From the NCBI GenBank assembly GCA_016946835.1, contig JACVTC010000109.1, positions 440,001-483,500 of the forward strand: a stretch of 43,500 nt of DNA, given 5' to 3'. The number at the start of each line of letters is the position of its first letter. The first letter of the stretch is position 1. The position numbers were made by a program, and so were the translations under genes. The stretch comes from Neocallimastix lanati (nom. inval.). Its lineage: Eukaryota > Neocallimastigomycota > Neocallimastigomycetes > Neocallimastigales > Neocallimastigaceae. This document shows, in pieces, positions 25,136-41,181 of the stretch. Under the pieces are notes generated by a model, which saw only the letters and a program-made list of their open reading frames with translations, made no database searches and was not told the DNA's origin.

Positions 25136-25776
25136 TTCATATATATTTTCCCATATTTTAATGGTTTAAAAAAAAGTATATTTAATTTTTTATAATTTAT
25201 TATTTATTTATTTTTTATAATTAATTTTATTTATTGATTATTTAAATTAATATTAATTATCCAGTATATTTAATTATAAAGTGCTTTTTAAGAAATCATT
25301 TTAATGATTAAAAAGTAAAATATTTATTTAATTATTTTTCTAAATAATTTAGTATTAATTATCCAACTTTTTTTTTTTTAATTATAAAGTGTGTTTAAGA
25401 AAATATTTTATTTTGTATATATTAAAAAATACATATTTCAATAAATATTTATTTTTTATATTTAATTATTAATTATAAATAAATTAATATTAATTATTCA
25501 GTCTTTTTAGTTATAAAATGATTAAGAAAATAAAGAAAATGCTAAAATTTTTAAAAATAAGTATTTAAAAATAATAAAACATTTATATTTATTTTTAAAT
25601 CTGATTATAATTTATTAAATCTATAGTATAAAAGCATCATTGTGAAATGCAACTTTCCTAAGATGAAACACATTCACTAAATGTATGTTATTTATATATC
25701 ATTAATATTAATTTCATTATATTTAATAATTTATTATTTTAAAATATTATTTTTAATAGTTAAAATATTATTTTTT
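25136..25776. other. A/T-rich spacer, no gene seen
   Basis: Contains repeated words of the type ATTAATTATCCA(G/A)...TTATAAAGTG (about 25252-25283, 25353-25392, 25488-25519), suggesting three diverged copies of a ~110-130 bp repeat. One GTGAAATGCAACTTTCC word at about 25641 relates to the GCATTTCGCC family. No coding exon. Confidence 0.5.
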
Positions 25777-31690
<5,914 letters not shown>

Positions 31691-31963
31691 TATTTCAATT
31701 CTAATAATACTCTTTTTTAATTATATAGTTTAATAATTTAATTTTTTATGATAAATAAAAAATTCAAGTATTAATATAAAGACTTATTCTCTTTTATTTA
31801 CAAGTATAAATAACATTTTAATTTTAAAATTTTATAAATTTATCTTATATAAATCTTTATAATATTAATTACATTTCTTACAAAAATTTATTAACGATAT
31901 GGAAATTTTTATTGATATATTTATTAATATTATTACAATTTAATAATTAAGATGGACGATAAT

Positions 31964-32014
<51 letters not shown>

Positions 32015-32536
32015 ATAATAATAAAAAATAAAAAATAAAAAATAAAAATAAATATTATATATTATATTTCTGAATAAAATATAATTATATAGCATCAAAA
32101 AGGAATACAAAAAATATATATTTTAATAAAATAAATCATTTCAAATAATTAAATAATTATTTTATAGAATTTGATTTTTTTTTTTTTTTAAAGATAAAAT
32201 TGACATATTTATATTTTTTAATAATTTTTTTTACTTAATTATAAATAATTATTGTTAAGAGTCGTGAAATTTGGGTTTAATAATTATATCAACTTTATTA
32301 ATATGTTTTAGGATAAAGAGTTATAAAGAGTAAATTATTTCAAATTACATGTTTTTATACTTTTACAATGTGACCTATACATTAATATATATATATACAA
32401 TATATACAATATGTTTCAATACATTATAAATACATTTGAAGTTTATTTCTCATTATTTCACATATTCTAACAATTATAATATGATAAATTAAATGTTACA
32501 CATTTAAAATATATATATATATATATATATATTTTA
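31691..32536. other. A/T-rich spacer with A48
   Basis: Upstream of the unrecognised minus-strand gene, so its promoter region. Holds a 48-base poly(A) at 31965-32012 followed by TAA and AAAAAT units, (TA)n at 32507-32531, and no exon. Confidence 0.55.
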
Positions 32537-33529
32537 TTTACTTCCAGTGTGTAACGCCTTTATTTTCAGCCCCCCCTTCAAGGCATGGGAATATTGAGCT
32601 ATAGTCACAGCACATTCCTATACTTTCGTATAGGAGATATTTTCACTGATGAATGGCTTTACTGAGTGTTCAGTATTGGCGTTCTGGCATACTACACATT
32701 TAAAAGTAGATTTTATAATAGTTATTTCATTTCAATAAATTTTTATAAATTAAATATAATAATAAAAATGATAATTATATAATTATTTATAGTAAATTGT
32801 TTTTAATTTCTTTTTATTGAAATTATAATTCAAAAATTTATTTTTTATAATACATACATTTATTAATTAATAAAACTTTATTTGTTAACTTTATTTATTA
32901 TAATTATGAATTATTGTATTATTGAAATATTATTAAAATATTCATTATCATTTATATTTAACAATAGAATCAGGATAGAGCCTGGTTTGATTGTTATTAT
33001 AGTGAGCTATCATACATAAGGCTCTTGGTTCAATCCTTCCCTATGATCATTTTCCTGGATTTCCTTGCAAGAGGTTTTTACGGAATATGGTGGAAGGTTA
33101 CAGATAAGTATATCCCCTTATATATTTATGATTCTAATTCTCCTTAGTAATATAGAAAAGATACTTTACTAAATGAGTGGGTTGTGAAAGTACTGCAATT
33201 TAATATATTTACGAGGAAATTACTAGCAATTTGGTACATGATTTCAGGTGTCCATGATGATATATTCTACTTATGGTGTAGATATATTCTTCTAAATTTC
33301 AATCTTTCTGACGTTTATATATTTGCCAAGGGAGCTAGTACGAATATCCATGAATTAAGTTATACTTGCATTACTTCAAAGGGTAGTTAGGCAATGGATA
33401 AGCACACTGAGAAAAAGTACTAGAAAAATGTTCAGAAGGGACAATATCTGGCTTTATGGAAGTGTGTGATTACCTCAATATTCTTATTGTTCTGGGGGCT
33501 GAAAACAAGGGCTACACACCGGAAATAAA
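32537..33529. mobile_element. 993-bp element with terminal inverted repeats, no transposase
   Basis: The left end TTTACTTCCAGTGTGTAACG (to 32576, ending TTTTCAGCCCCC) is matched in inverse orientation by the right end. Read inward from 33529 this is TTTATTTCCGGTGTGTAGCC, again ending TTTTCAGCCCCC. Similarity extends further inward around GAATATTGAG. The interior is markedly richer in G and C than the flanks. It contains a perfect hairpin CCTATAC-TTTC-GTATAGG (32617-32634) and a small open frame at 33184-33390 with no recognisable domain. I see no transposase motif. A non-autonomous DNA transposon (MITE-like) is the likeliest reading. The target duplication cannot be resolved in A/T flanks. 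Confidence 0.72.
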
Positions 33530-33899
33530 AAAAATTTATATTTAATATATATAAATAAATAAATATAATAAATATAAAAAATATATAAATGAAAAAAAGA
33601 TTACAAAAAATGATTTAAACTACCATAAACCATATTAATACTAATCCAAATTCAATATTAATAAGTATTTTAATTCAATTCTAATACATTCTCAGAATAA
33701 TTAAGCGAGTTTTCAACATTTTCAAGAAACTTGAACCATATAATATTAGAAAACATGCTCATAATCTCACAATAGTTCTAAAAGTAAAAAATTAGAAGCA
33801 TAAGATGAAAGCGATAACATAGATGATAATTTTGGAATTAAAAAATCAAAAGAAAATGAAATAAAAATAGAGAATATAATAACCACATCCGATTAGAAT

Positions 33900-36065
33900 A
33901 TGATAAAATCATTTTGATGTGAACAATAATTAATTAATAATTAATTAAGGCTGAAACTCAAGAAAAAAATGAACCCGTCGATGTGAAAAAGCATAGTGAA
34001 TTTGAAAAAAAAAAAAAAAAATTGTAAAGTGTAATAAATTTAAACCCATATCACATGAAAATGATGGAAAATTTTCAATAGACAGTAATTATATAGTCCT
34101 GAAAATAATTGTTTAGATAAAAGATTTAATCAAATTATTATCACATTATGAATAAAAACCGTATTATTTTGGAGTAATTTAATTGAAAACTTTTTAGATT
34201 TCTCTATTTTTTATGTATACTATATGTGTCATAATAAAATATCAGAAGAAGCATTTTATAATAAAAAAGTTAATTTAAAATATATTAAAGATTGCATAGA
34301 ATATTATAAAAATTATTCCAAAGACAAAGGAAAATTCGAGTCAAATGCTAATAAAGGAATATTTTTTGGATTCGATGAACAATCCTATAGTTATCTTATA
34401 ATAATTATAAAAATTATAAAATACAATATATCAGAGAAATTCAGTATATTGAAAATGAACCAGCTAATATATATCATTTTCTGAAAATATAACTAATGTA
34501 TTATTATAAAATAATTTCTTTAACTTCAATTTTATTAACAATAAACAACCAACAAATAATAGTAATTTAATAATTACAGTATATAACAATGATGAAAATT
34601 TTAATTATAATTAAACAATATTAATAATTTATTTCAAAAAATTAAATTAATCAATAATTCTGACGAAAATAAGATGAATCAGAATTTTTTAATAAAATAA
34701 TATAAACCCGACTTTATAATTTAAAAACAATAAAGAATTGTCAAAATATTAACAATATTGACAATAATCTCAATTTATACAATAACTTAAAAAATAATTT
34801 TTATAAAAATTACTATTGTAAAAAATGATCACTATGATTCTAAAACAAAAAATAATTTCAAGTTAGATCAATTAATAAAATTTTGCAATAATATTATCAA
34901 ACTTTAATTAATAATAACTTTCATAGTAATAATTTTGAACAAAAACGAATTTAATTTAGAAATAATTTGAATAATTTTGAAAAATATTCTAACAAAATAT
35001 TAATAAATTTATAAATATAATAAATTTCATATAATCAAATATTGCCAAAATAAAAATAATATTACATAAAATAATAATAATAATAATAACAATAATAATA
35101 AATTAGTATTTATATCAGTTAATATTCCTCTAACATACATACAATGATATAGCATGTAAAAATAAAGAATATTAGAAGAATAGAATTAAGGATGAAATAA
35201 ATAGTTTTTATGATAATGAAATAATCTTATATTAAGAGTATTCCATAAGGACAAAATTTCTACCAAGTGGGCAATTACAATTAAAACTGATCAGAACAAT
35301 AATACAATAAAATTCAAGAAGAGATTGGAAGCTAAAGAATTTGGTCAAAAAGAAGGGATAGAGTTTGATTTAACGTATTTCCCTACTATTAACCAGGATT
35401 GTATAAAATTAATTCTATTTATAGAAGTAAAGTTTAAATTGAAGGTTCAGCAATTATATATTAAAGCAGCTAATCTTGATGTTGACTTAGACAAAAATAT
35501 TAATGTTTCAATACCACCAGAAGATATTAATTATAATAAAGGTTTTAGCTATTAAATAGTGCATTATATGACCTTAAACAATCTGGTCGTCAGTATAATA
35601 TAAAAATTATAAATTTTCTTATTAATAATGTATTTGTGCAACTTTATTCAGAAAAATATATATTCAAGAAAGTAAACAATGGAGATTTAATGGCTATTGT
35701 AGTTTTTTTTTTTTTTTAGACAAGGATCACCTTTAACTTGTTCTTTTAAAAAACAAGTCACAGTTGGTACTTCTACTGCCTAAGCTGAATATGTTAGTAC
35801 CCATGATTATTTGAAAACTATTTTATATTAAATGAATTATTAAATTTTAATAAAACTATTGTTATTTTCACATTCACAGACGATTTAACAAGTAAACCAA
35901 GTATTGAAAATTGTAAATTAAATACAAAATAATACAGAATTAAAATATATAGATATAAAGATGATATTGAAAAGAAAGTTATAAAATTAGAATATATTTA
36001 TTCCCAAAATATTTCTGATATATTTACCAAAGATTTAAATGGAAAGAAAATATTAAAATAAAATT
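33900..36065 (+). mobile_element. decayed Ty1/copia retrotransposon (integrase, RT, RNase H remnants)
   Basis: Scattered copia landmarks occur in the correct order on the plus strand. The integrase C-terminal region is at about 34280-34410 (KGKFESNANKGIFFGFDEQS, copia-like KGIFLGY). Reverse transcriptase is at about 35315-35555 (RLEAKEFGQKEGIEFDLTYF, then QLYIKAANLDVDLDKNI, with the copia Q-M-D-V-K-T-A-F-L positions altered to Q-L-Y-I-K-A-A-N-L). RNase H is at about 35720-36055 (SFKKQ..VGTSTA-stop-AEYVSTHD, then KLEYIYSQNISDIFTKDL). In-frame stops, shifts and many A/T-rich gaps show long inactivity. No LTR pair could be recognised. Left limit is approximate. Confidence 0.82.
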
Positions 36066-36266
36066 TTTATTTCATAATTATAATTCAAATTATATTTGAG
36101 AGGAATTATTAAATAAATATAATCCAGACTTTATTTAATAAATTAAATAAATATAATTATATTATAAAATAAATTAATGTAATATAACATTAATTAAATA
36201 TTAATTCTAAAATTAAGCTACAAATGGTATAAATACATTTAAAACATTTTTAATTATCATTATATA

Positions 36267-36408
<142 letters not shown>

Positions 36409-36420
36409 CTTTTATTTAAT

Positions 36421-36751
36421 ACTCCAGAGCTAACACATAAGGTCTGGAGACCCTGTACTTGCCTTTTTAATTTATATGGGCTATTTTCTCCTTACCCTGG
36501 GTTTTCCCTTTAATAAATGAAGTTGGGAGTACGCTCGCCATGGTAAGTATGATTTACATATTGTCTCGAGATTCTACTCAGACCTTAAGTTAAGGTTCTG
36601 CATACTAAAGATGAACAAAAATTTATAAAAAATTATAATATGCATTAACAAATCTAGTTAATTAAGAGGAATTTAACTATACATTAATCTTGATGAAAAG
36701 TATCAAAGTCTTTTGACCTAATGACAGCCACATTACAGAGCATGTGACTGT
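36421..36751. other. G/C-richer island with several hairpins
   Basis: In an A/T desert this segment has normal base complexity and a series of stems: CTCCAGA/TCTGGAG (36422-36449, 14-nt loop, overlapping GGTCT-GG-AGACC), CTTACC/GGTAAG (36491-36547), ACCTTAA-G-TTAAGGT (36582-36596), and ACAGCCACAT/ATGTGACTGT with one mismatch (36724-36751, 8-nt loop). No open frame of note. It may be a structured RNA, a retroelement end, or a MITE remnant; the sequence alone does not decide. Confidence 0.5.
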
Positions 36752-36962
36752 AAAGGGATATAAAGATGTAAAGATGTATAACTAAATATTGATATAATAA
36801 AAATTAATATATAATAAATAAATAATATAAATATAAAAAAGTTTTTTAACAAAACATAAAATATTTATAATTACAGAAAAATATATATAAATTGTTGTAT
36901 ACATACATTGAACATGTGTCACTCATATATCAAGTCCTGCTTATGGATAATTAATAACTATC

Positions 36963-37032
36963 GTGAGTGTACAATATATTCTTGTGGTAACCTATATATA
37001 CTGATTATTACTCGGCTCTAGGTTATACTCAC
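36963..37032. other. 70-nt two-stem hairpin
   Basis: Outer stem GTGAGTG (36963-36969) with TACTCAC (37026-37032), one G-T pair; inner stem TAACCTA (36988-36994) with TAGGTTA (37019-37025), contiguous on the 3' side. A (TA)n tract follows. Possible structured RNA or inverted-repeat remnant. Confidence 0.5.
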
Positions 37033-37320
37033 AGTATATATATATATATATGGTATTGTGTAAAAGAAGGTGATATATATGTATAAAAAATTATTATTAT
37101 TATTATTATTAATTTCATTCTATGATGCATGTATATACTTATTCCATAAGAAAAACTAACATTAATTTTAATATAAAAAAATTATGTAAAAATATTGATA
37201 ATTATTATAATTATCATTAATATATTAATTTATTATTATTATTTTTTTTTTTTAATATTTATATTATTTATTTAATTTATTTATATATTATTATTTTCAT
37301 TATCTAATAAGAACTATGAC

Positions 37321-37363
<43 letters not shown>

Positions 37364-38092
37364 ATATAAATTGGAATTCAATAACTAAGCTAAATTTATT
37401 TTTTTTTTATATTATATATCCAGACTTACATATATTCATGTAATTATAAAAATGTTAATATTTTGTTAAAAAACTTAATTAAATTCAGTTATTTATCCAT
37501 TATATGTTAATATCTCTTATATCAATAATTTAGTATTACATTTTATTTTTATAAAATTTATATATATATTTATATATTAGATTTTGACTTTATCTTTTAG
37601 TGTTATCATTAATAAATTATTAGTATTATGGATTTCATCTCTAATAATTATTTATTTTTAAATAAAAAATAACTTTATTTTATATGATAATATATTTAAT
37701 TAACAAATTATAAATAATAAATTATCGAATTTATATAAAATAAATATAATATATTAAATTATATTATAATATATTTATAATAATTAGAAAAAAAGTTGAA
37801 ATTTTGAATTTCTCTTTTTTTTAAAATATTAAAAAAAAAAAAAAAATTAAAGTAATAAATAAAATAAAAATAAATAATTTATAAGTCAAATTAAAGAAAA
37901 TATAAAAAATAAAGAATTTATATTCTTTAATTTTATTAAACATAATTTAATATATTTAATTCTTTATTTAAAAGAGTAAGAAAAAAGAAAATAATAGAAG
38001 TAATAGAAATTTATAAAAATTATATTTTAATAATTGAAATAAATCAAAAAAAAAATATATATATATATATATTTCAATAATAAATATTCAAA
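37033..38092. other. A/T-rich spacer upstream of the SNARE gene
   Basis: Contains (TTA)n near 37091-37110, a poly(T) of about 38-40 at 37323-37362, and A/T-only sequence to a (TA)n just before the start codon of the next gene. No gene seen. Confidence 0.6.
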
Positions 38093-39346
38093 ATGTCTGG
38101 AAGTGGAATTATTTATTCTGTTATTTCAAGAGGTACTATAGTTTTGGCTGAATATGCAAATAATTCTGGAAATTTCCCAGCTATTACTCAAGTACTTTAA
38201 TTAAAAAAATATATTTTTTTAAAAATGTTATTTTTAATAATAATAATATAAAATTAATATATTAGTGAAGAAATAAAATAATAATAAATAGCAATAAGAA
38301 TATAAACATTAATATTCTAATATTTATTTATTTTATTTGTTTAAATGTTCATTTAAAATAGCATATTTTGGAAAAAATACCAGAAGGCAATTCAAAATTA
38401 ACTTATGTATATGACAAGTAAATCTAATAAAATTATTTAGTATTAATTATATTAATGTTGTCTTTTATTCAAGCCTACTTTTATATAATAAATAACATTT
38501 TAATAATTGTAATTTTATTTATTTAATTATTATTATATCATAAGCTATTTATTCCATTATATATCAAGTGATGGAATTATTTATTTAGCTATGGCAGATG
38601 ATAATTTTGGTAATTGTGAAATTTGTTTGTTACTTTTATTTATACATAATAAAATATTTATATTTAAATAATTCTAAATATAATAATAAATCAAATATAT
38701 AATTATAGGAAGAAGAATTCCATTTACTTTTTTAGAAGATATAAAGAATGAATTTGAAGCTAGATATGGAGAACGTGCTTTAACTGAAGTTTCATACGGT
38801 CTTAATGAATTTTCAAAAGTATTGGCCGAAAGAATGGTAATTCCAAAATTAATAATTATAAATCATTAAAATTTGAATGAAAATTAAAATTGCTTTTATT
38901 TTTTTATTTTATTAAATATACAATAAAAATTAAATTTATAATATAAATAGTCATATTATAATGAAAATCCAGGTGCTGTAGATAAAATTCATCAAGTTAA
39001 AGGCGAAATTGAACAAGTGAAAGATGTTATGGTTCATAATATAGAAAAGGTTTTAGAAAGAGGAGAAAGAATTGAAGTAAATAATTATAATATTAAATTT
39101 ATAATTAAATATAAGTAATATATAGTGTATTAAAAATTTTTTTTTATTAATTATATCAAAAAAAATTTTTTTAATAAGGTTCTTGTTGATAAAACTGATA
39201 GCCTTAATCAACAATCATTTGCATTTAAAAAGAGAAGTACAGCATTAAAGAGACAAATGTGGTGGAAAAATACTAAATTATTGATTATTCTTATTATTGT
39301 AATTCTTTTTATTCTCTATTTCATCTACTATGCTTTAAGCAATTAA
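38093..39346 (+). CDS. VAMP7-like longin R-SNARE, 6 exons
   Basis: R-SNARE that drives fusion of endosomal/vacuolar or exocytic vesicles. Exons 38093-38191, 38362-38417, 38545-38609, 38709-38836, 38951-39076 and 39179-39346 give 213 residues, close to VAMP7's usual ~220. An N-terminal longin domain (about 1-115; starts MSGSGIIYSVISRGTIVLAE) is followed by the SNARE motif (about 127-185; GEIEQVKDVMVHNIEKVLER). The zero-layer arginine fits the R of KVLER. Next comes the juxtamembrane KRQMWWKNTK with the typical tryptophan pair. A hydrophobic C-terminal anchor (LLIILIIVILFILYFIYYAL) precedes only three or so lumenal residues. No CAAX box, so not YKT6; the longin domain separates it from short synaptobrevins; SEC22 lacks this close a match to the VAMP7 juxtamembrane region. 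Confidence 0.94.
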
Positions 39347-40436
39347 GCTATATATATTTATATATATTTGGACTATCTTAAAATCATTTTAAATAAAAAT
39401 ATTTTACAAAAAATAAAAATAAAAATAAAAATAAAAAAATAAAAAATAATAAAAAAAAAAATAAAAAAATAAACCAATATCATTAATTTTTAACCATATA
39501 AATAATGCTAAAAAATATATTTATACACTATCATATTTAAAATCTATATCATAAAATAGTTTTTAATTAAACTTATTTATACCATTTTAAATATCACAAG
39601 CATATAATCTTATTTTAAATATAATTTTTTTTTTTTTTAAAAAAAAATAAAAATTTTATATTTAATAACTAAATAAAAATAAAATTGCAATATTGTCAAT
39701 GAAAATGATAATAAAAAAAAATAAAATTTTAAATAAATAAACAAATAAATAAATAAATAATAATAAATAAAAAACAAAAGACAATAAAAATAAAAATTAG
39801 AATATAATAAAAATAATAAAGAAAAAATATTAAATAAAATAAAAAATGAATATAGAGAAAATAAAATAAAAACAAAAACAAAAACAAAAACAAAAACAAA
39901 ACACAAAACACAAAAATAAAAAAATAAAAATAAAAATAAAAATAAAAATAAAAATAATAAAATTCAAAAAAAAAAAAAAAAAAAAAAATAAAAAAAAAAA
40001 TAAAAAAAAAAATAAAATAGAAATAAAAAATAAAAATTAATGTAGTATTAATAAAATTATAAAGAAAAATAATAATAAATAATATATACAAATATTAAAA
40101 TAATATATATATATTTATTTTGAACTTCTTTTAAAAAAGATGTTTTATAATTTTTATTTTATTTATTTTAGTTATTTTAAATTGATAGAAAAAATCTAAA
40201 AAAAAATTTTTAAATAATTATATTTACTATATTGTTTATGTTTAATTATTAATATTATTTCAAAATCATTCAGAAAGAAAAAAATTTTTAACTAATTTAT
40301 TTATATAAAAAGATATTAAAGAAAAAAAATAATAAATGATAATAATAAATAATAATAATAAAAAATGATGATAAATAATAATAATATATAATAATAATAA
40401 AAAAAGATAATAATAAATAATAATAATAATAACAAT
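39347..40436. other. A-rich spacer, no gene seen
   Basis: 3' flank of the SNARE gene, dominated on the plus strand by A-rich hexamer-like arrays: AAAAAT units (39411-39470, 39914-39956), AAAAAC units (39869-39900), and (TAA)n-like sequence at 40331-40430. Minus-strand open frames here code only for F/Y/I/L and are repeat artefacts. Confidence 0.6.
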
Positions 40437-40533
40437 TTTGTGTTTTTTTTTTAAAAAAAATATTCATTTAATTAATAAATGAATAAATAAATAAAGATAA
40501 AATTCTCAATAATTGAGGCTGTAAAAAAAAAAA
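40437..40533 (+). mobile_element. minimal LINE 3' end, about 97 bp
   Basis: GTGTTTTTTTTTTAAA, ATATTCAT, then AATAAATAAATAAAGATAAA and the terminal CTCAATAATTGAGGCT followed by A13. This matches base for base much of the last ~100 bp of the LINE fragment ending at 13062, so it is an extremely truncated insertion. CTCAA-TAA-TTGAG forms a small perfect hairpin next to the poly(A). Confidence 0.8.
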
Positions 40534-40915
40534 AATTATATGAATTTTTAAGATGATGTATTATTGTATTATAAAATAGTAATAAAACACATTATAATTT
40601 CATATGTTATATTTTTTTTTCAATAATATATTCTAAAATAGTTTAAAAAATTTTTTTTATTATTATTAATTTGAACATTTAGAAAAAAATATATAAATTT
40701 TATTTATATTATTTTTTTTTTATTTCTTTTCAAAAGTGTAATTGTTTAAAATTAGTTAAATTAATAAAATTTTATATAATTATTTCTATATTTTATAAAA
40801 ATAGTAATAATATTAAAAGAGAGAGAAAAATTTATAATTTTTTTTTTCTAAACTTTTTGATGTTTTTGCTTTTATCAATAAATGAAGTAAATAAGACATG
40901 AATATTATATATTAT

Positions 40916-40920
<5 letters not shown>

Positions 40921-40958
<38 letters not shown>
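40921..40958. repeat. poly(A), 38 bases
   Basis: Uninterrupted homopolymer between the LINE scrap and the tandem 31-mers; no element body is recognisable on its left. Confidence 0.9.
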
Positions 40959-40963
<5 letters not shown>

Positions 40964-40980
40964 TATTATTAATTTTATAA

Positions 40981-41128
40981 TTTATAATGTTATTCCTCAT
41001 TTTTGATATTATTTATAATGTTATTCCTCATTTTTGATATAATTTATAATGTTATTCCTCATTTTTGATATAATTTATAATGTTATTCCTCATTTTTGAT
41101 ATAATTTATAATGTTATTCATCATTTTT
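40981..41128 (+). repeat. 31-bp tandem repeat, five copies, upstream of UPF1
   Basis: The core TTTATAATGTTATTCCTCAT starts at 40981, 41012, 41043, 41074 and 41105, an exact 31-bp period. The first four copies differ by at most one base; the fifth has TTCATCAT in place of TTCCTCAT and breaks off into AAAGG. The array ends about 50 bp before the UPF1 start codon, so it lies in its promoter or 5' UTR. Confidence 0.93.
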
Positions 41129-41181
41129 GAAAGGTATAAAATTATAAAAAAAATTTAATTATATATAACTACTTTTAATTA

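Noticed and set aside
32960-33050. tRNA gene
   Set aside because: A B-box-like GGTTCAATCC is present, but acceptor, anticodon and T stems cannot be folded.
33184-33390. 68-residue open frame as a transposase exon
   Set aside because: No DDE/DDD-type motif or zinc finger is visible and no flanking exon extends it.
39869-39900. Telomere-like AAAAAC repeats
   Set aside because: Short, internal and A-rich rather than G-rich on either strand in a telomere-like pattern; ordinary microsatellite. A similar tract lies in an intron near 30186-30225.
39637-40091. Minus-strand F/Y/I/L-rich frames
   Set aside because: Arise from A-rich simple repeats on the other strand; no homology or splice context.
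40981-41128. CRISPR-like array
   Set aside because: The 31-bp units abut with no spacers and the genome is eukaryotic; this is a minisatellite.
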